From the NCBI RefSeq assembly GCF_024614185.1, contig NZ_JAHTLF010000018.1, positions 192,439 through 256,438 of the forward strand: a stretch of 64,000 nucleotides of DNA. Direction: 5' to 3'. Shown here piece by piece: positions 57,108 through 64,000 of this stretch; position 1 is the first letter of the stretch; every line of letters starts with the position of its first letter. The notes beneath the pieces are model-generated. The model was not told the origin of the DNA. It saw only the letters and a list, made by a program, of their open reading frames with translations, and searched no databases. Made by a program: the position numbers and the translations under genes. This DNA comes from Nocardioides carbamazepini. Lineage in GTDB: Bacteria; Actinomycetota; Actinomycetes; Propionibacteriales; Nocardioidaceae.

Positions 57108-58253
57108 TCAGTGGTCGAAGGTGCAGTCGCCGGCAGCGGCGCTGATGCAGGTCTGGATCTTGACGCCGTCGGGGTGGGTCTCGCCCGGGACGGCGACGGT
57201 GAGCTCGCCGTTGCGCAGGTCGCGCACGGCGCCGGACCTCATGGGGAGCACGCAGCCCATGCAGATGCCCATCCGGCAGCCGCTGGGCATGAGGACGCCG
57301 GCCGACTCGGCGGCATCGAGGATCGGGACGGAGCCGTCGGTGTCGACGCTCGCCGCAGACGAGCCGGCGAAGGTGAGCGTGCCGCCCGCGGCGTCGACGT
57401 CGACGACCGTGGGCCGGAACCGCTCGGTGTGGAGCGTCAGGCGACGCTCGCCGTAGTAGGCCTCGAGCGTGTCGAGGAGACCCGCCGGACCGCAGGCGTA
57501 CGCCGTGCGCTCGGCCAGGTCGGGGACCTCGTTCTCGAGGTCGTCGGTGGTGAGCAGCCCGTCGGTGTCGGTGTGCCGCTCGATGAGGCGCAGCCGGCCC
57601 GCGTCGGCGTGCGCGCGGAGTTCGTTGCCGAAGATGACCTCGTCGCGCTTCATCGCCGAGTGCACGAGCACGATGTCGTACGCCGCCTTCGCCTCGGACT
57701 CGTTGCGCGAGTAGAGGTTGCGCAGCATCCCGATCACCGGGGTGATGCCGGAGCCCGCGGTGACGAGCAGCAGCTTCTGGCGGTGCCCGGGCCGCGGCGG
57801 CGTCAGCACGAAGTCGCCCTCGGCCTGGGCGAGCTGGAGCATCTGGCCCGGGCGCGCGGTGCGTACGAGGTGCTGGGAGACAGCTCCACCGGGGATCGCC
57901 TTGACGGTGATCGAGATGTGCCCGTCACGGCGCGGACCGTGGGTGAGGGAGTAGGTGCGCCACAGCCGGACGCCGTCGACGTCGACACCGACGCGGACGT
58001 ACTGGCCGGGGATGTGCCCGTCCCAGTCGCGGCCGGGCTTGACCACGATCGTCGCGGCGTCCTCGGTCTCGGACTCGACGGAGACGATCCGGCCCTGGAG
58101 ACCGACGGCAGCGCCGGGCCGCAGGGGGGCGAAGTGGTCGAGCAGGTCGTCGACGCTGAGCGGGGTCACGGCCGCGTCGAGGAGCGAGCGGAGGCCGGTG
58201 CGGAGGCGTCCGGCCCGGGCGGCCGCGACAGGGGCGGCGGTCGTCGTACTCAC
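57108..58253 (-). CDS. Ferredoxin-type reductase with C-terminal [2Fe-2S] domain
   Basis: Protein of 381 aa: FAD-binding domain with RTYSLT near residue 125, NAD(P)H-binding domain with LVTAGSGITPVIGMLR and a C-terminal plant-type 2Fe-2S domain (CRMGICMGC and a distal Cys in IQTCISA). It delivers electrons from NAD(P)H to the desaturase encoded next. The start is ATG 58253, 91 bp from the divergent regulator gene. Confidence 0.93.
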   Translation of the reverse strand: MSTTTAAPVAAARAGRLRTGLRSLLDAAVTPLSVDDLLDHFAPLRPGAAVGLQGRIVSVESETEDAATIVVKPGRDWDGHIPGQYVRVGVDVDGVRLWRTYSLTHGPRRDGHISITVKAIPGGAVSQHLVRTARPGQMLQLAQAEGDFVLTPPRPGHRQKLLLVTAGSGITPVIGMLRNLYSRNESEAKAAYDIVLVHSAMKRDEVIFGNELRAHADAGRLRLIERHTDTDGLLTTDDLENEVPDLAERTAYACGPAGLLDTLEAYYGERRLTLHTERFRPTVVDVDAAGGTLTFAGSSAASVDTDGSVPILDAAESAGVLMPSGCRMGICMGCVLPMRSGAVRDLRNGELTVAVPGETHPDGVKIQTCISAAAGDCTFDH

Positions 58254-58344
58254 ATCTCTAGAGTCCCAGCCTGGAGGGTTAAACTCATGACCTCAGCCGG
58301 TGAATCTACTCCCCGGTTTTGTTCAGCAGAGACAAAGAAGGGCC

Positions 58345-59532
58345 ATGATGTCGCGTCGTGTGTTGCGTCAGGCCGGGACCGACCAGCGGGTCCTGCTGCC
58401 GCCGGCCACGGTGTCCGCCATCCGGGCCGAGCTCGCGGCCGTCGCCGACGACGTCGTCGACCAGATCATCCGGGACGTCCCGGCCTACGAGGACGCCTTC
58501 GGCGGGCCGATGGGCGAGACCATCCGCGGCGCCGTCCAGGTCGCGCTCGGCGGCTTCCTCTCGCTGACCAGCGACCGGCGCGGTCCTGACGCGCTCGCCC
58601 CGCGGGCGTCGGCGGTCGACGGCGCCTACCAGCTCGGCCGGGGCGAGGCGCGCAGCGGCCGCAGCACCGACGCGCTGCTCTCGGCGTTCCGGATCGGCGC
58701 GCGCGTGTGCTGGCAACGCCTGTCCGCCCGCGCGGTCGACGAGGGTATGGAGCCCGCCACCATGGCCTCCTTCGCCGCCCTGGTCTTCGCCTACATCGAC
58801 GAGCTGTCGGCGGCCTGCGTGGCCGGCCATCAGGACGAGACCGCGACCGAGGGCCGGGTCCGGCAGCGGATGATGGAGCGGCTGGCCCGCCAGCTCCTGA
58901 CCGGAGCGCCCGAGGCGAGTGTCCTGGCGGCCGCCGAACGGGCGGAGTGGGCCCCGCCCGCCACGCTGACCGCGGTCATCGTCCCCGAGTCCCGGGCCGG
59001 TGCGCTGCAGCAGTCCCTGCGCCGTGGCACCATCCAGGCCAGCGACCTGCCGGAGCTCGACGGCGCCGCCCTCCTGCTCGTGCCCGACGCCCACGACCGC
59101 CGGCGCCCGACGCTGCTGCGGTCGGTGCAGGGCCGGGACTGCGTGGTCGGGCCCCCGCGGGCGTGGCTGGAGGTGCGGTCGTCGTACGACCGTGCGGTGC
59201 GGGCCCGGGACCTCGGCCTGGCCGGCGACACCGAGGCGCACCTTCCCCGGCTGGTCCTGACCGCCGACCCGGCCGCGCTCGACGACCTCCGGGCCCGCGT
59301 CCTCGCCCCCCTCGACGAGCTGCGGCCGGCCACCGCGGCGAAGCTGCGCGAGACGCTGCGCGCCTGGCTGCTCCACCAGGGCCGGCGCGACGACGTGGCG
59401 GCGGCACTTTTCGTGCACCCGCAGACGATCCGCTACCGCATGACGCAGATCCGGGACCTGTACGGCGACCGGCTCGAGGAGCCCGACACCGTCCTCGCGC
59501 TGACCATCGCCCTCGGGGTCGAGGAGCGCTGA
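58345..59532 (+). CDS. PucR/CdaR-family helix-turn-helix regulator
   Basis: Protein of 395 aa. The N-terminal half is an uncharacterised sensor region (RsbT/CdaR-like) and the C-terminus has the PucR helix-turn-helix (ETLRAWLLHQGRRDDVAAALFVHPQTIRYRMTQIRDLYG). ATG at 58345 has AAGAAGGG upstream; the frame is open to 58300. Divergent orientation to the reductase-desaturase pair suggests it controls fatty-acid desaturation. It is followed by a repeat array. Confidence 0.88.
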   Translation: MMSRRVLRQAGTDQRVLLPPATVSAIRAELAAVADDVVDQIIRDVPAYEDAFGGPMGETIRGAVQVALGGFLSLTSDRRGPDALAPRASAVDGAYQLGRGEARSGRSTDALLSAFRIGARVCWQRLSARAVDEGMEPATMASFAALVFAYIDELSAACVAGHQDETATEGRVRQRMMERLARQLLTGAPEASVLAAAERAEWAPPATLTAVIVPESRAGALQQSLRRGTIQASDLPELDGAALLLVPDAHDRRRPTLLRSVQGRDCVVGPPRAWLEVRSSYDRAVRARDLGLAGDTEAHLPRLVLTADPAALDDLRARVLAPLDELRPATAAKLRETLRAWLLHQGRRDDVAAALFVHPQTIRYRMTQIRDLYGDRLEEPDTVLALTIALGVEER

Positions 59533-59541
59533 TCAGTCCCC

Positions 59542-59750
59542 GCCGACCCGTCGCAGGCTGAACAGGATCTGGCCCCGACCCGTCGCAGGCTGAACAGGAT
59601 CTGGCCCCGACCCGGCCCGGACTGAACAGCAAAACGCGCCGACCCGGCGCAGATTGAACAACAGAAGTTCAATCTGCGCCGGGTCGGCGTTGTTCTGACT
59701 TCAGTCTGCGCCGGGTCGGCGGGAACTCGAGATCAGTCTGCGCCGGGTCA
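59542..59750. repeat. Direct and inverted repeat array between convergent genes
   Basis: Four forward units of the CCGACCCGxCGCAGxxTGAAC type start near 59542, 59575, 59608 and 59638, at about 33-bp spacing. Three inverted units (GTTCAATCTGCGCCGGGTCGGC and shorter versions) follow near 59667, 59702 and 59734. The inner pair forms a perfect 23-bp stem with a 7-nt loop (59637-59659 and 59667-59689). The array fills the space between the convergent PucR and CitE genes and reaches the CitE stop codon. Bidirectional termination or a mobile palindromic repeat is likely. Confidence 0.85.
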
Positions 59751-60632
59751 GAGCGCCTGGATCGCCTCGTGGATCGCGAGCGTGCGCTCGGCGGACTCGA
59801 CGTGGAGGCTCTCGACCATCTTGCCGTTGTAGGTGACGACGCCGGAGCCGCTTGATGTCCGCGCGTCCTCCCAGGCCCGGATCAGGCCGCGGGCGTCCTC
59901 GACGGCCTGCTCGCTCGGCGCGAAGCCGGAGTTGGCGCCGTCGACCTGGCCGGGGTGGATGAGGGTCTTGCCGTCGAAGCCCATCTGGCGGCCCTGCTCG
60001 ACCTCGGCGAGGAAGCCCTCGGTGTCCTTCACGTCGTTGTAGACGCCGTCGATGATCACGATGCCCGCGGCGCGGGCCGCGAGCAGCGCGAGGCTGAGGC
60101 CGGTCAGCACGGGCTGCCGACCGGGGACGTGCTCGGCGTACAGCTCCTTGACCAGGTCGTTGGTGCCCATCACGAAGCCGGTCAGGCGCTCGGAGGCGGT
60201 GGCGATCGAGAGCGCGTTGAGCATGCCGATCGGGGTCTCGACCATCGCCCACAGGGTCGTCTTCTCGGGCGCGCCGGCGGCGTCCAGCGCGGCGACGAGC
60301 TCGAGGACCTCCTCGGCGGAGTTCACCTTCGGGACCAGGACGACATCGGGGCCGGCCTGGGCCGCGGCGCGGATGTCGTCGGCGTGCCACGCGGTGCCGA
60401 TGCCATTGACCCGGATGATCAGGTGCCGGTTGCCGTACTCGCCGGACTGGACGGCGGCCGTGGCGGCCTTGCGAGCCTCCGGCTTGGCGTCGGGGGCCAC
60501 CGCGTCCTCGAGGTCGAAGATGATCGCGTCGGCGGGCAGCGTCTTCGCCTTCTCCAGCGCCCGCTCGTTGGAGCTGGGCATGTAGAGGACGGAGCGCAGC
60601 GGCTTGAAAGCGTTGGACTCTTGACGGCTCAT
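59748..60632 (-). CDS. HpcH/HpaI aldolase / CitE-family lyase 1
   Basis: Protein of 294 aa with CitE features: RSVLYMPSSNERALEKA at the N-terminus, IIFDLEDAVAPDAK, RVNGIGTAWHADD and the metal-site segments VPKVNSAEE and MVETPIGMLN. Members cleave or hydrolyse citryl-, malyl- or citramalyl-CoA type thioesters. Its size matches malyl-CoA thioesterase or citramalyl-CoA lyase-like proteins. The ATG is 3 bp after the stop of a larger paralogue, so the two form an operon. Its stop codon lies in the repeat array. Confidence 0.9.
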   Translation of the reverse strand: MSRQESNAFKPLRSVLYMPSSNERALEKAKTLPADAIIFDLEDAVAPDAKPEARKAATAAVQSGEYGNRHLIIRVNGIGTAWHADDIRAAAQAGPDVVLVPKVNSAEEVLELVAALDAAGAPEKTTLWAMVETPIGMLNALSIATASERLTGFVMGTNDLVKELYAEHVPGRQPVLTGLSLALLAARAAGIVIIDGVYNDVKDTEGFLAEVEQGRQMGFDGKTLIHPGQVDGANSGFAPSEQAVEDARGLIRAWEDARTSSGSGVVTYNGKMVESLHVESAERTLAIHEAIQAL

Positions 60633-60635
60633 GGG

Positions 60636-61739
60636 TCAGGCCTCCGGGGTCTCGATGGCGTAGTACGTCGCCTTCAGCACGGGATCGATCGCGGCCAGCT
60701 CCTCGGCCAGCTCGACGAGGACGAGGCACTGCTTGAGGGAGGCGTCGTCCTCCATCTTGCCGTCGATTATCACCGCGCCGGTGCCGTCGCCCATGGCGGC
60801 GACCACGCGGCGGGCGTGGGCGATGTCCTCGACGCTCGGGGAGAAGACCCGGTTGGCGATCTCGATCTGGACCGGGTGCAGCGACCAGGCGCCGACGCAG
60901 CCGAGCAGGAACGCGTTGCGGAACTGGTCCTCGCAGGCGACCGTGTCCTTGATGTCGCCGAACGGCCCCCAGTACGGGTAGATCCCGTGCGTCGCGCAGG
61001 CGTCGACCATCTTGGCCATCGTGTAGTGCCACAGGTCCTGCTGGAAGCGGAACCGGTCGGCGTCGTACTGGTAGGCGCCGTCCGCGTCGCGCGGAGCGTC
61101 CTCGCGCACCAGGTAGCCGGGGTGGCCGCCGCCGACGCGGGTGGTCTTCATCTTGCGGTCGGCCGCGAGGTCGGCCGGCCCGAGCGAGAGGCCCTGCATG
61201 CGCGGGGACGCGCCGCAGATCTCCTCGACGTTGGCGACGCCGCGGGCGGTCTCGAGGATCGCGTGGATGAGGATCGGGCGGGTGATGCCGGCCTTGGCCT
61301 CGAGCTGGGCCAGGATCCGGTCGACGTAGTGGATGTCCTCGGCGCCCTGCACCTTCGGGACCATGATCACGTCGAGCTTGTCGCCGATCGCCGGGACGAG
61401 GGTGGTGAGGTCGTCGAGCACCCAGGGGCTGTCGAGGGCGTTGATGCGCGTCCACAGCTGGGTCGGCCCGCTGCGTCCCCCGAGATCGGCGGTGTCCTGG
61501 GCGATCTTCACCAGGCCCTCGCGGGCGGCGACCTTGTTGTCGGCCTTGATGGCGTCCTCGAGGTTGCCCAACAGCACGTCGACGGTGCCGACCATCGCAG
61601 GGATCTTCGCGGCCATCTTCGCGTTGCTGGGATCGAAGAAGTGGATCGCGCGACTGGGCCGCGCGGGGATCTCGCGCAGCGGCTGCGGCGCACCCACGGC
61701 CAGCGGCCGGAAGAAGTCCTTGGCGCTCTTGTGGCTCAT
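60636..61739 (-). CDS. HpcH/HpaI aldolase / CitE-family lyase 2 (malyl-CoA/beta-methylmalyl-CoA-lyase-like)
   Basis: Protein of 367 aa, longer than CitE and close in size to L-malyl-CoA/beta-methylmalyl-CoA lyases. It has LGNLEDAIKAD, WTRINALDSPW, VPKVQGAEDIHYVD and ILETARGVANVEEICGASPRMQGLSLGPADLAADR, which include the Mg-binding Glu and Asp. Such lyases split malyl-CoA into glyoxylate and acetyl-CoA or methylmalyl-CoA into glyoxylate and propionyl-CoA. Paired with the smaller CitE gene, it may serve C2/C3-unit assimilation. Confidence 0.88.
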   Translation of the reverse strand: MSHKSAKDFFRPLAVGAPQPLREIPARPSRAIHFFDPSNAKMAAKIPAMVGTVDVLLGNLEDAIKADNKVAAREGLVKIAQDTADLGGRSGPTQLWTRINALDSPWVLDDLTTLVPAIGDKLDVIMVPKVQGAEDIHYVDRILAQLEAKAGITRPILIHAILETARGVANVEEICGASPRMQGLSLGPADLAADRKMKTTRVGGGHPGYLVREDAPRDADGAYQYDADRFRFQQDLWHYTMAKMVDACATHGIYPYWGPFGDIKDTVACEDQFRNAFLLGCVGAWSLHPVQIEIANRVFSPSVEDIAHARRVVAAMGDGTGAVIIDGKMEDDASLKQCLVLVELAEELAAIDPVLKATYYAIETPEA

Positions 61740-61939
61740 GCCCGTCCTCGCTTCGTTCCGGCCGGACAGGAGCCGCCGCCGACGCCGTGCTCGATGGTTC
61801 GCTCGCTTCGCTCACTCACGGATCGACAACCTACCGGCGAGTCGCCCCGCTCCGGTATGACGGATCTCTCGCGAGACGGCGGCATGTGTCGGACGCTCCT
61901 GTCACCGTGACGGTCCCACTCGGAGTCCCGGGAGACGAC
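61740..61939. promoter_or_regulatory. Divergent promoter region between CitE operon and DUF4160 gene
   Basis: About 200 bp separate the reverse-strand lyase operon and the DUF4160 gene. The DUF4160 frame is open back to 61787, but the conserved protein begins at 61940. GCTCGCTTCGCTCACTCACGG near 61800 resembles the repeat flank motifs at 10.1-10.4 kb (kept short here: TTCGCTC). No gene is supported. Confidence 0.4.
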
Positions 61940-62200
61940 GTGCCTCGGATCAGCAGCTTCTATGGAATCGTGATCGCGCTGTACTACGCGGATCACGCTC
62001 CGCCGCAATTCCATGCGATCTACGCGGGGCATGAGGCGAGCGTGGCCATCGAGACGCTCGAGATACTCGCGGGCGGGCTGCCGCGGAGAGCCGGCAGCCT
62101 GGTTGCCGAGTGGGCGCGGATCCATCAGGGTGACCTGCGAGCGGCCTGGGATCGAGCGGCCCGCGGCGAGCCTCCCGGTAGGATTGAGCCCCTTCCATGA
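61940..62200 (+). CDS. DUF4160 protein
   Basis: Protein of 86 aa beginning VPRISSFYGIVIALYYADHAPPQFHAIYAG, the standard DUF4160 N-terminus, with LPRRAGSLVAEWARIH downstream. GTG at 61940 gives this start; the upstream extension is unconserved. DUF4160 genes usually precede a DUF2442 gene, as here, in a pair proposed to be a type II toxin-antitoxin module. The role has not been proven for this family by anything visible here. Confidence 0.85.
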   Translation: MPRISSFYGIVIALYYADHAPPQFHAIYAGHEASVAIETLEILAGGLPRRAGSLVAEWARIHQGDLRAAWDRAARGEPPGRIEPLP

Positions 62201-62211
62201 GGAGGTGCGCG

Positions 62212-62466
62212 ATGGAGAAGCACATCGTCGGCGCGACCGCCGGCCGTGATCGGCTGATCCATGTCCGGTTCTCCGATCTCACGACGAAGGTCGTGGACGT
62301 CGCGCCACTGCTCAGCGGGCCTGCCTTCGCCATCCTTCGTGACGACGACCGTGCATTCCGGGCCCTCCATGTGGACCCGGTCCTGCGGACGGTGTGCTGG
62401 CCCGGCGAGCTCGATCTGGCTCCGGAGACGCTCGCTGCGCTGCCCGACGTCGGCGTCTCAGCGTGA
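62212..62466 (+). CDS. DUF2442 protein
   Basis: Protein of 84 aa with the DUF2442 pattern (LIHVRFSDLTTKVVDVAPLL and VCWPGELDLAPETLAAL). GAGGAGGTG lies 6 nt upstream of ATG 62212. It follows the DUF4160 gene by 11 bp and would be the partner, probably the antitoxin-like or DNA-binding member, of that pair. Its end overlaps the convergent DUF1992 gene by 9 nt. Confidence 0.85.
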   Translation: MEKHIVGATAGRDRLIHVRFSDLTTKVVDVAPLLSGPAFAILRDDDRAFRALHVDPVLRTVCWPGELDLAPETLAALPDVGVSA

Positions 62467-62958
62467 TCGACGGCGCCGCCACCAGCGGCGGCGCGGCTCC
62501 GGAGCGGACCCTGCGGCCGTCGTACGACGCGCCGTCTGCCGCCCGCGCCAGGCGGCGATCGTCTCCTCGACGTCGCGCGGCATCGTGACCAGCGGCGGTC
62601 CGTCGACCGGGGTGTAGCGGGCCCGGATGACGCGGGCGTTGAAGTCCTCGACGAACGCTCGGGCCTCGCGCTCGGATCCCAGCGCGTCGAGAACCGAGTC
62701 GAGCTCGGCGTCGTCCTTGCGGAGCTGGAGGGCGGGCGGGAGGACGGTGATCCGCTCCCGCTCGACCAGCCGCTTCACCCACCAGTCCGGGTCGTGCGTG
62801 CTGCCCAGGTCGGGGATCGGCTTGCCCGCGCCGGGCAGGTCGTCGAAGTCGCCGCGCTCCATCGCCTGGCGCACCTGGAGGTCGACCCAGCTCTGCTGCT
62901 GTTCGATCCGGGCGCGGGCGGCGGCCTTCTCCGCACGCGGGTCCGGCTGTTCGTCCAT
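62458..62958 (-). CDS. DUF1992 (DnaJ homologue subfamily C member 28-like) protein
   Basis: Protein of 166 aa with DUF1992 landmarks: IEQQQSWVDLQVRQAMERGDFDDLPGAGKPIPDLGS near residues 19-52 and the WWVKRLVERE segment. The family is widespread and of uncertain function; no J-domain is present. The C-terminus is an Arg/Trp-rich basic tail. ATG at 62958 gives the standard N-terminus; the frame is open much further upstream without homology. Confidence 0.88.
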   Translation of the reverse strand: MDEQPDPRAEKAAARARIEQQQSWVDLQVRQAMERGDFDDLPGAGKPIPDLGSTHDPDWWVKRLVERERITVLPPALQLRKDDAELDSVLDALGSEREARAFVEDFNARVIRARYTPVDGPPLVTMPRDVEETIAAWRGRQTARRTTAAGSAPEPRRRWWRRRRSR

Positions 62959-63033
62959 CACCCCACGATAGGCAGCGCGGCCGAGCCCGGCGACCCCCTT
63001 GTGCCTCGACCCGGTCGGGCGCATGGTGGAGGC

Positions 63034-63222
63034 ATGCACGCGCGCGTGGGCGACCGCCTGGTCGTCGAGGGACGGACGGTCTCGATGCACCGCCGCGAGG
63101 CGGAGGTGCTCGAGGTGCGCGGGGAGGACGGCGCCCCGCCGTACCTGGTCCGCTGGGAGGACGGCCACGAGTCGCTGGCCTTCCCGGGGCCCGACGCGCA
63201 CGTCGTGCCCGCCCAGCCCTGA
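63034..63222 (+). CDS. DUF1918 protein
   Basis: Protein of 62 aa with the DUF1918 SH3-like sequence: MHARVGDRLVVEG at the start and GAPPYLVRWEDGHESLAFPGPDAHV later. These small proteins are common in actinobacteria and of unknown role. GGTGGAGG lies 3-10 nt upstream of the ATG. It is divergent from the DUF1992 gene. Confidence 0.9.
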   Translation: MHARVGDRLVVEGRTVSMHRREAEVLEVRGEDGAPPYLVRWEDGHESLAFPGPDAHVVPAQP

Positions 63223-63265
63223 AGCCCACGACGGATCCGGTGGTTGAACCGCGCGGCCGGCCGCG

Positions 63266-64000
63266 CTAGGCCCACGCGAAGTAGCGCAGATAGACGTAGA
63301 CCCAGGCGATGAGGAGCGTCACGACGGTGACGACGAGGCCGTACTTGGTGAACTTCCAGAAGCTGATCGGCTCGCCCGCCTTGGCGGCGATGCCGAGGAC
63401 GACGACGTTGGCACCGGCGGCGACGGCGGTCGCGTTGCCGCCCAGGTCGGCACCGAAGACGAACGCCCACCACAGCGGGCTGTCCGCGCCGGAGGACGAG
63501 GTCGCGGCGACCATCTCCTCGACGATGGGGACCGTCGCCGTGGTGTAGGGGATGTTGTCGACGAAGGCGCCGACCACGCCGGAGCCGAAGAGCAGGGCGG
63601 TCGACGCCAGCAGCTCGCGGTCGCCCATCGCCTCGGCGGCGAGCTCGCTGACCCGGCCGATGACGCCCACCTGGACGAGCGAGCCGACGAGCACGAAGAG
63701 GGCCATGAAGAAGGCGAGGGTGCCCCACTCGACCTCCTCGAGGAACTCCTCGGGCTCGGTGCGGGAGACCAGCACGGTGGCGCCCGCGCCCATCATCGCG
63801 ACCACCGACGGGTCGAGGTGGAGCACGGTGTGGAGGCTGAAGGCGACCATGACCAGCCCCAGCACGATCAGGCAGCGCCGCAGCATCCGCATGTTCGTGA
63901 TCGCGTCGCGTGGATGGAGGTCACCGAGCACGTCGCCGACGTCGACCTTCCGGCCGAGGTCGTGACGGAAGAGCCACCGCGCCATCACCACGAAGACGCC
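63266..64000 (-). CDS. SLC13/ArsB-NhaD-type membrane permease, partial (C-terminal part)
   Basis: At least 245 residues of a membrane protein that continues past the window edge. It shows about six hydrophobic helices and the anion-permease loops FVDNIPYTTATVPIVEEM and LGGNATAVAAGANVVVLG, typical of the ArsB/NhaD and divalent-anion symporter superfamily. It may export arsenite or exchange Na+/H+ or import dicarboxylates. The N-terminal half is outside the window. Confidence 0.85.
   Translation of the reverse strand, partial: GVFVVMARWLFRHDLGRKVDVGDVLGDLHPRDAITNMRMLRRCLIVLGLVMVAFSLHTVLHLDPSVVAMMGAGATVLVSRTEPEEFLEEVEWGTLAFFMALFVLVGSLVQVGVIGRVSELAAEAMGDRELLASTALLFGSGVVGAFVDNIPYTTATVPIVEEMVAATSSSGADSPLWWAFVFGADLGGNATAVAAGANVVVLGIAAKAGEPISFWKFTKYGLVVTVVTLLIAWVYVYLRYFAWA

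Noticed and set aside
59701..61815. 704-codon reverse-strand frame
   Set aside because: Out-of-frame shadow of the two CitE-like genes with Arg/Pro-rich translation.

Overview
The window is high-GC actinobacterial DNA with short gene overlaps (ATGA/GTGA), many GTG starts and mycothiol-type, FadE5-type and DUF1918 genes. The gene set fits a Nocardioides-like member of the Nocardioidaceae. That placement is inferred from gene content; no rRNA or tRNA gene was seen.

Layout. 1-239 is a C-homopolymer, apparently a low-quality contig end. 240-3680 is a reverse-strand operon: an NMT1/SsuA-type ABC importer plus a PhnZ-like HD-domain oxygenase. It abuts a DUF2461 gene whose 5' end is missing (4089-4553), so an insertion, deletion or assembly junction lies near 4.09 kb. 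4.5-14.75 kb looks like ordinary chromosome: FBP-domain protein, ketosteroid-isomerase-like protein with a KstR-like operator, Rrf2 regulator, acyl-CoA dehydrogenase, GH43-like secreted protein, mycothiol-dependent isomerase-like protein, SDR, two Cys-rich microproteins and a crotonase.

14.76-55.78 kb is a dense catabolic cluster. It holds three TenA paralogues, a ThiXYZ-like importer with a THI5/NMT1-type binding protein, three amidohydrolases, a covalent-FAD oxidase of the ALO/AldO family, two aldehyde dehydrogenases, a zinc alcohol dehydrogenase, two M20 hydrolases, an LLM flavoprotein, an M29/NicX-fold protein, an acyl-CoA ligase, a CoA-transferase, a split B12-dependent mutase with methylmalonyl-CoA-mutase-type residues and a VOC epimerase. 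In its centre (26.8-42.7 kb) are a LIV-type ABC transporter, two rhodanese proteins (one fused to a metallo-beta-lactamase persulfide-dioxygenase-like domain), a Rid-family protein, CoxG, a three-subunit molybdenum hydroxylase and a TauE-type exporter. A palindromic motif centred on AGATCT recurs upstream of most outer operons, and two paralogous GntR regulators sit among them. The central block instead has a TetR gene with its own inverted repeat.

My best reading is a two-regulon island for complete catabolism of thiamine or its moieties. TenA and ThiXYZ point to the 4-amino-2-methylpyrimidine half. Oxidases, amidohydrolases and the Mo-hydroxylase would oxidise, deaminate and open the rings. 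The sulfur enzymes would handle sulfur released from a thiazole-like ring, and the ligase, CoA-transferase, epimerase and mutase would feed carbon to succinyl-CoA. Family assignments are well supported; the substrate and the pathway are inference.

55.79-64 kb returns to general chromosome: a fatty-acid desaturase with its ferredoxin reductase and a divergent PucR/CdaR-type regulator, two CitE-like lyases, a DUF4160/DUF2442 pair, DUF1992 and DUF1918 proteins and a partial SLC13/ArsB-type permease. Notable non-coding structures are 113-bp tandem repeats (10.1-10.4 kb), a 181-bp inverted-repeat element supplying the stop codons of two convergent genes (26.6-26.8 kb), a 28-bp perfect palindrome (57.05 kb) and an array of direct and inverted 33-bp repeats between convergent genes (59.5-59.75 kb).
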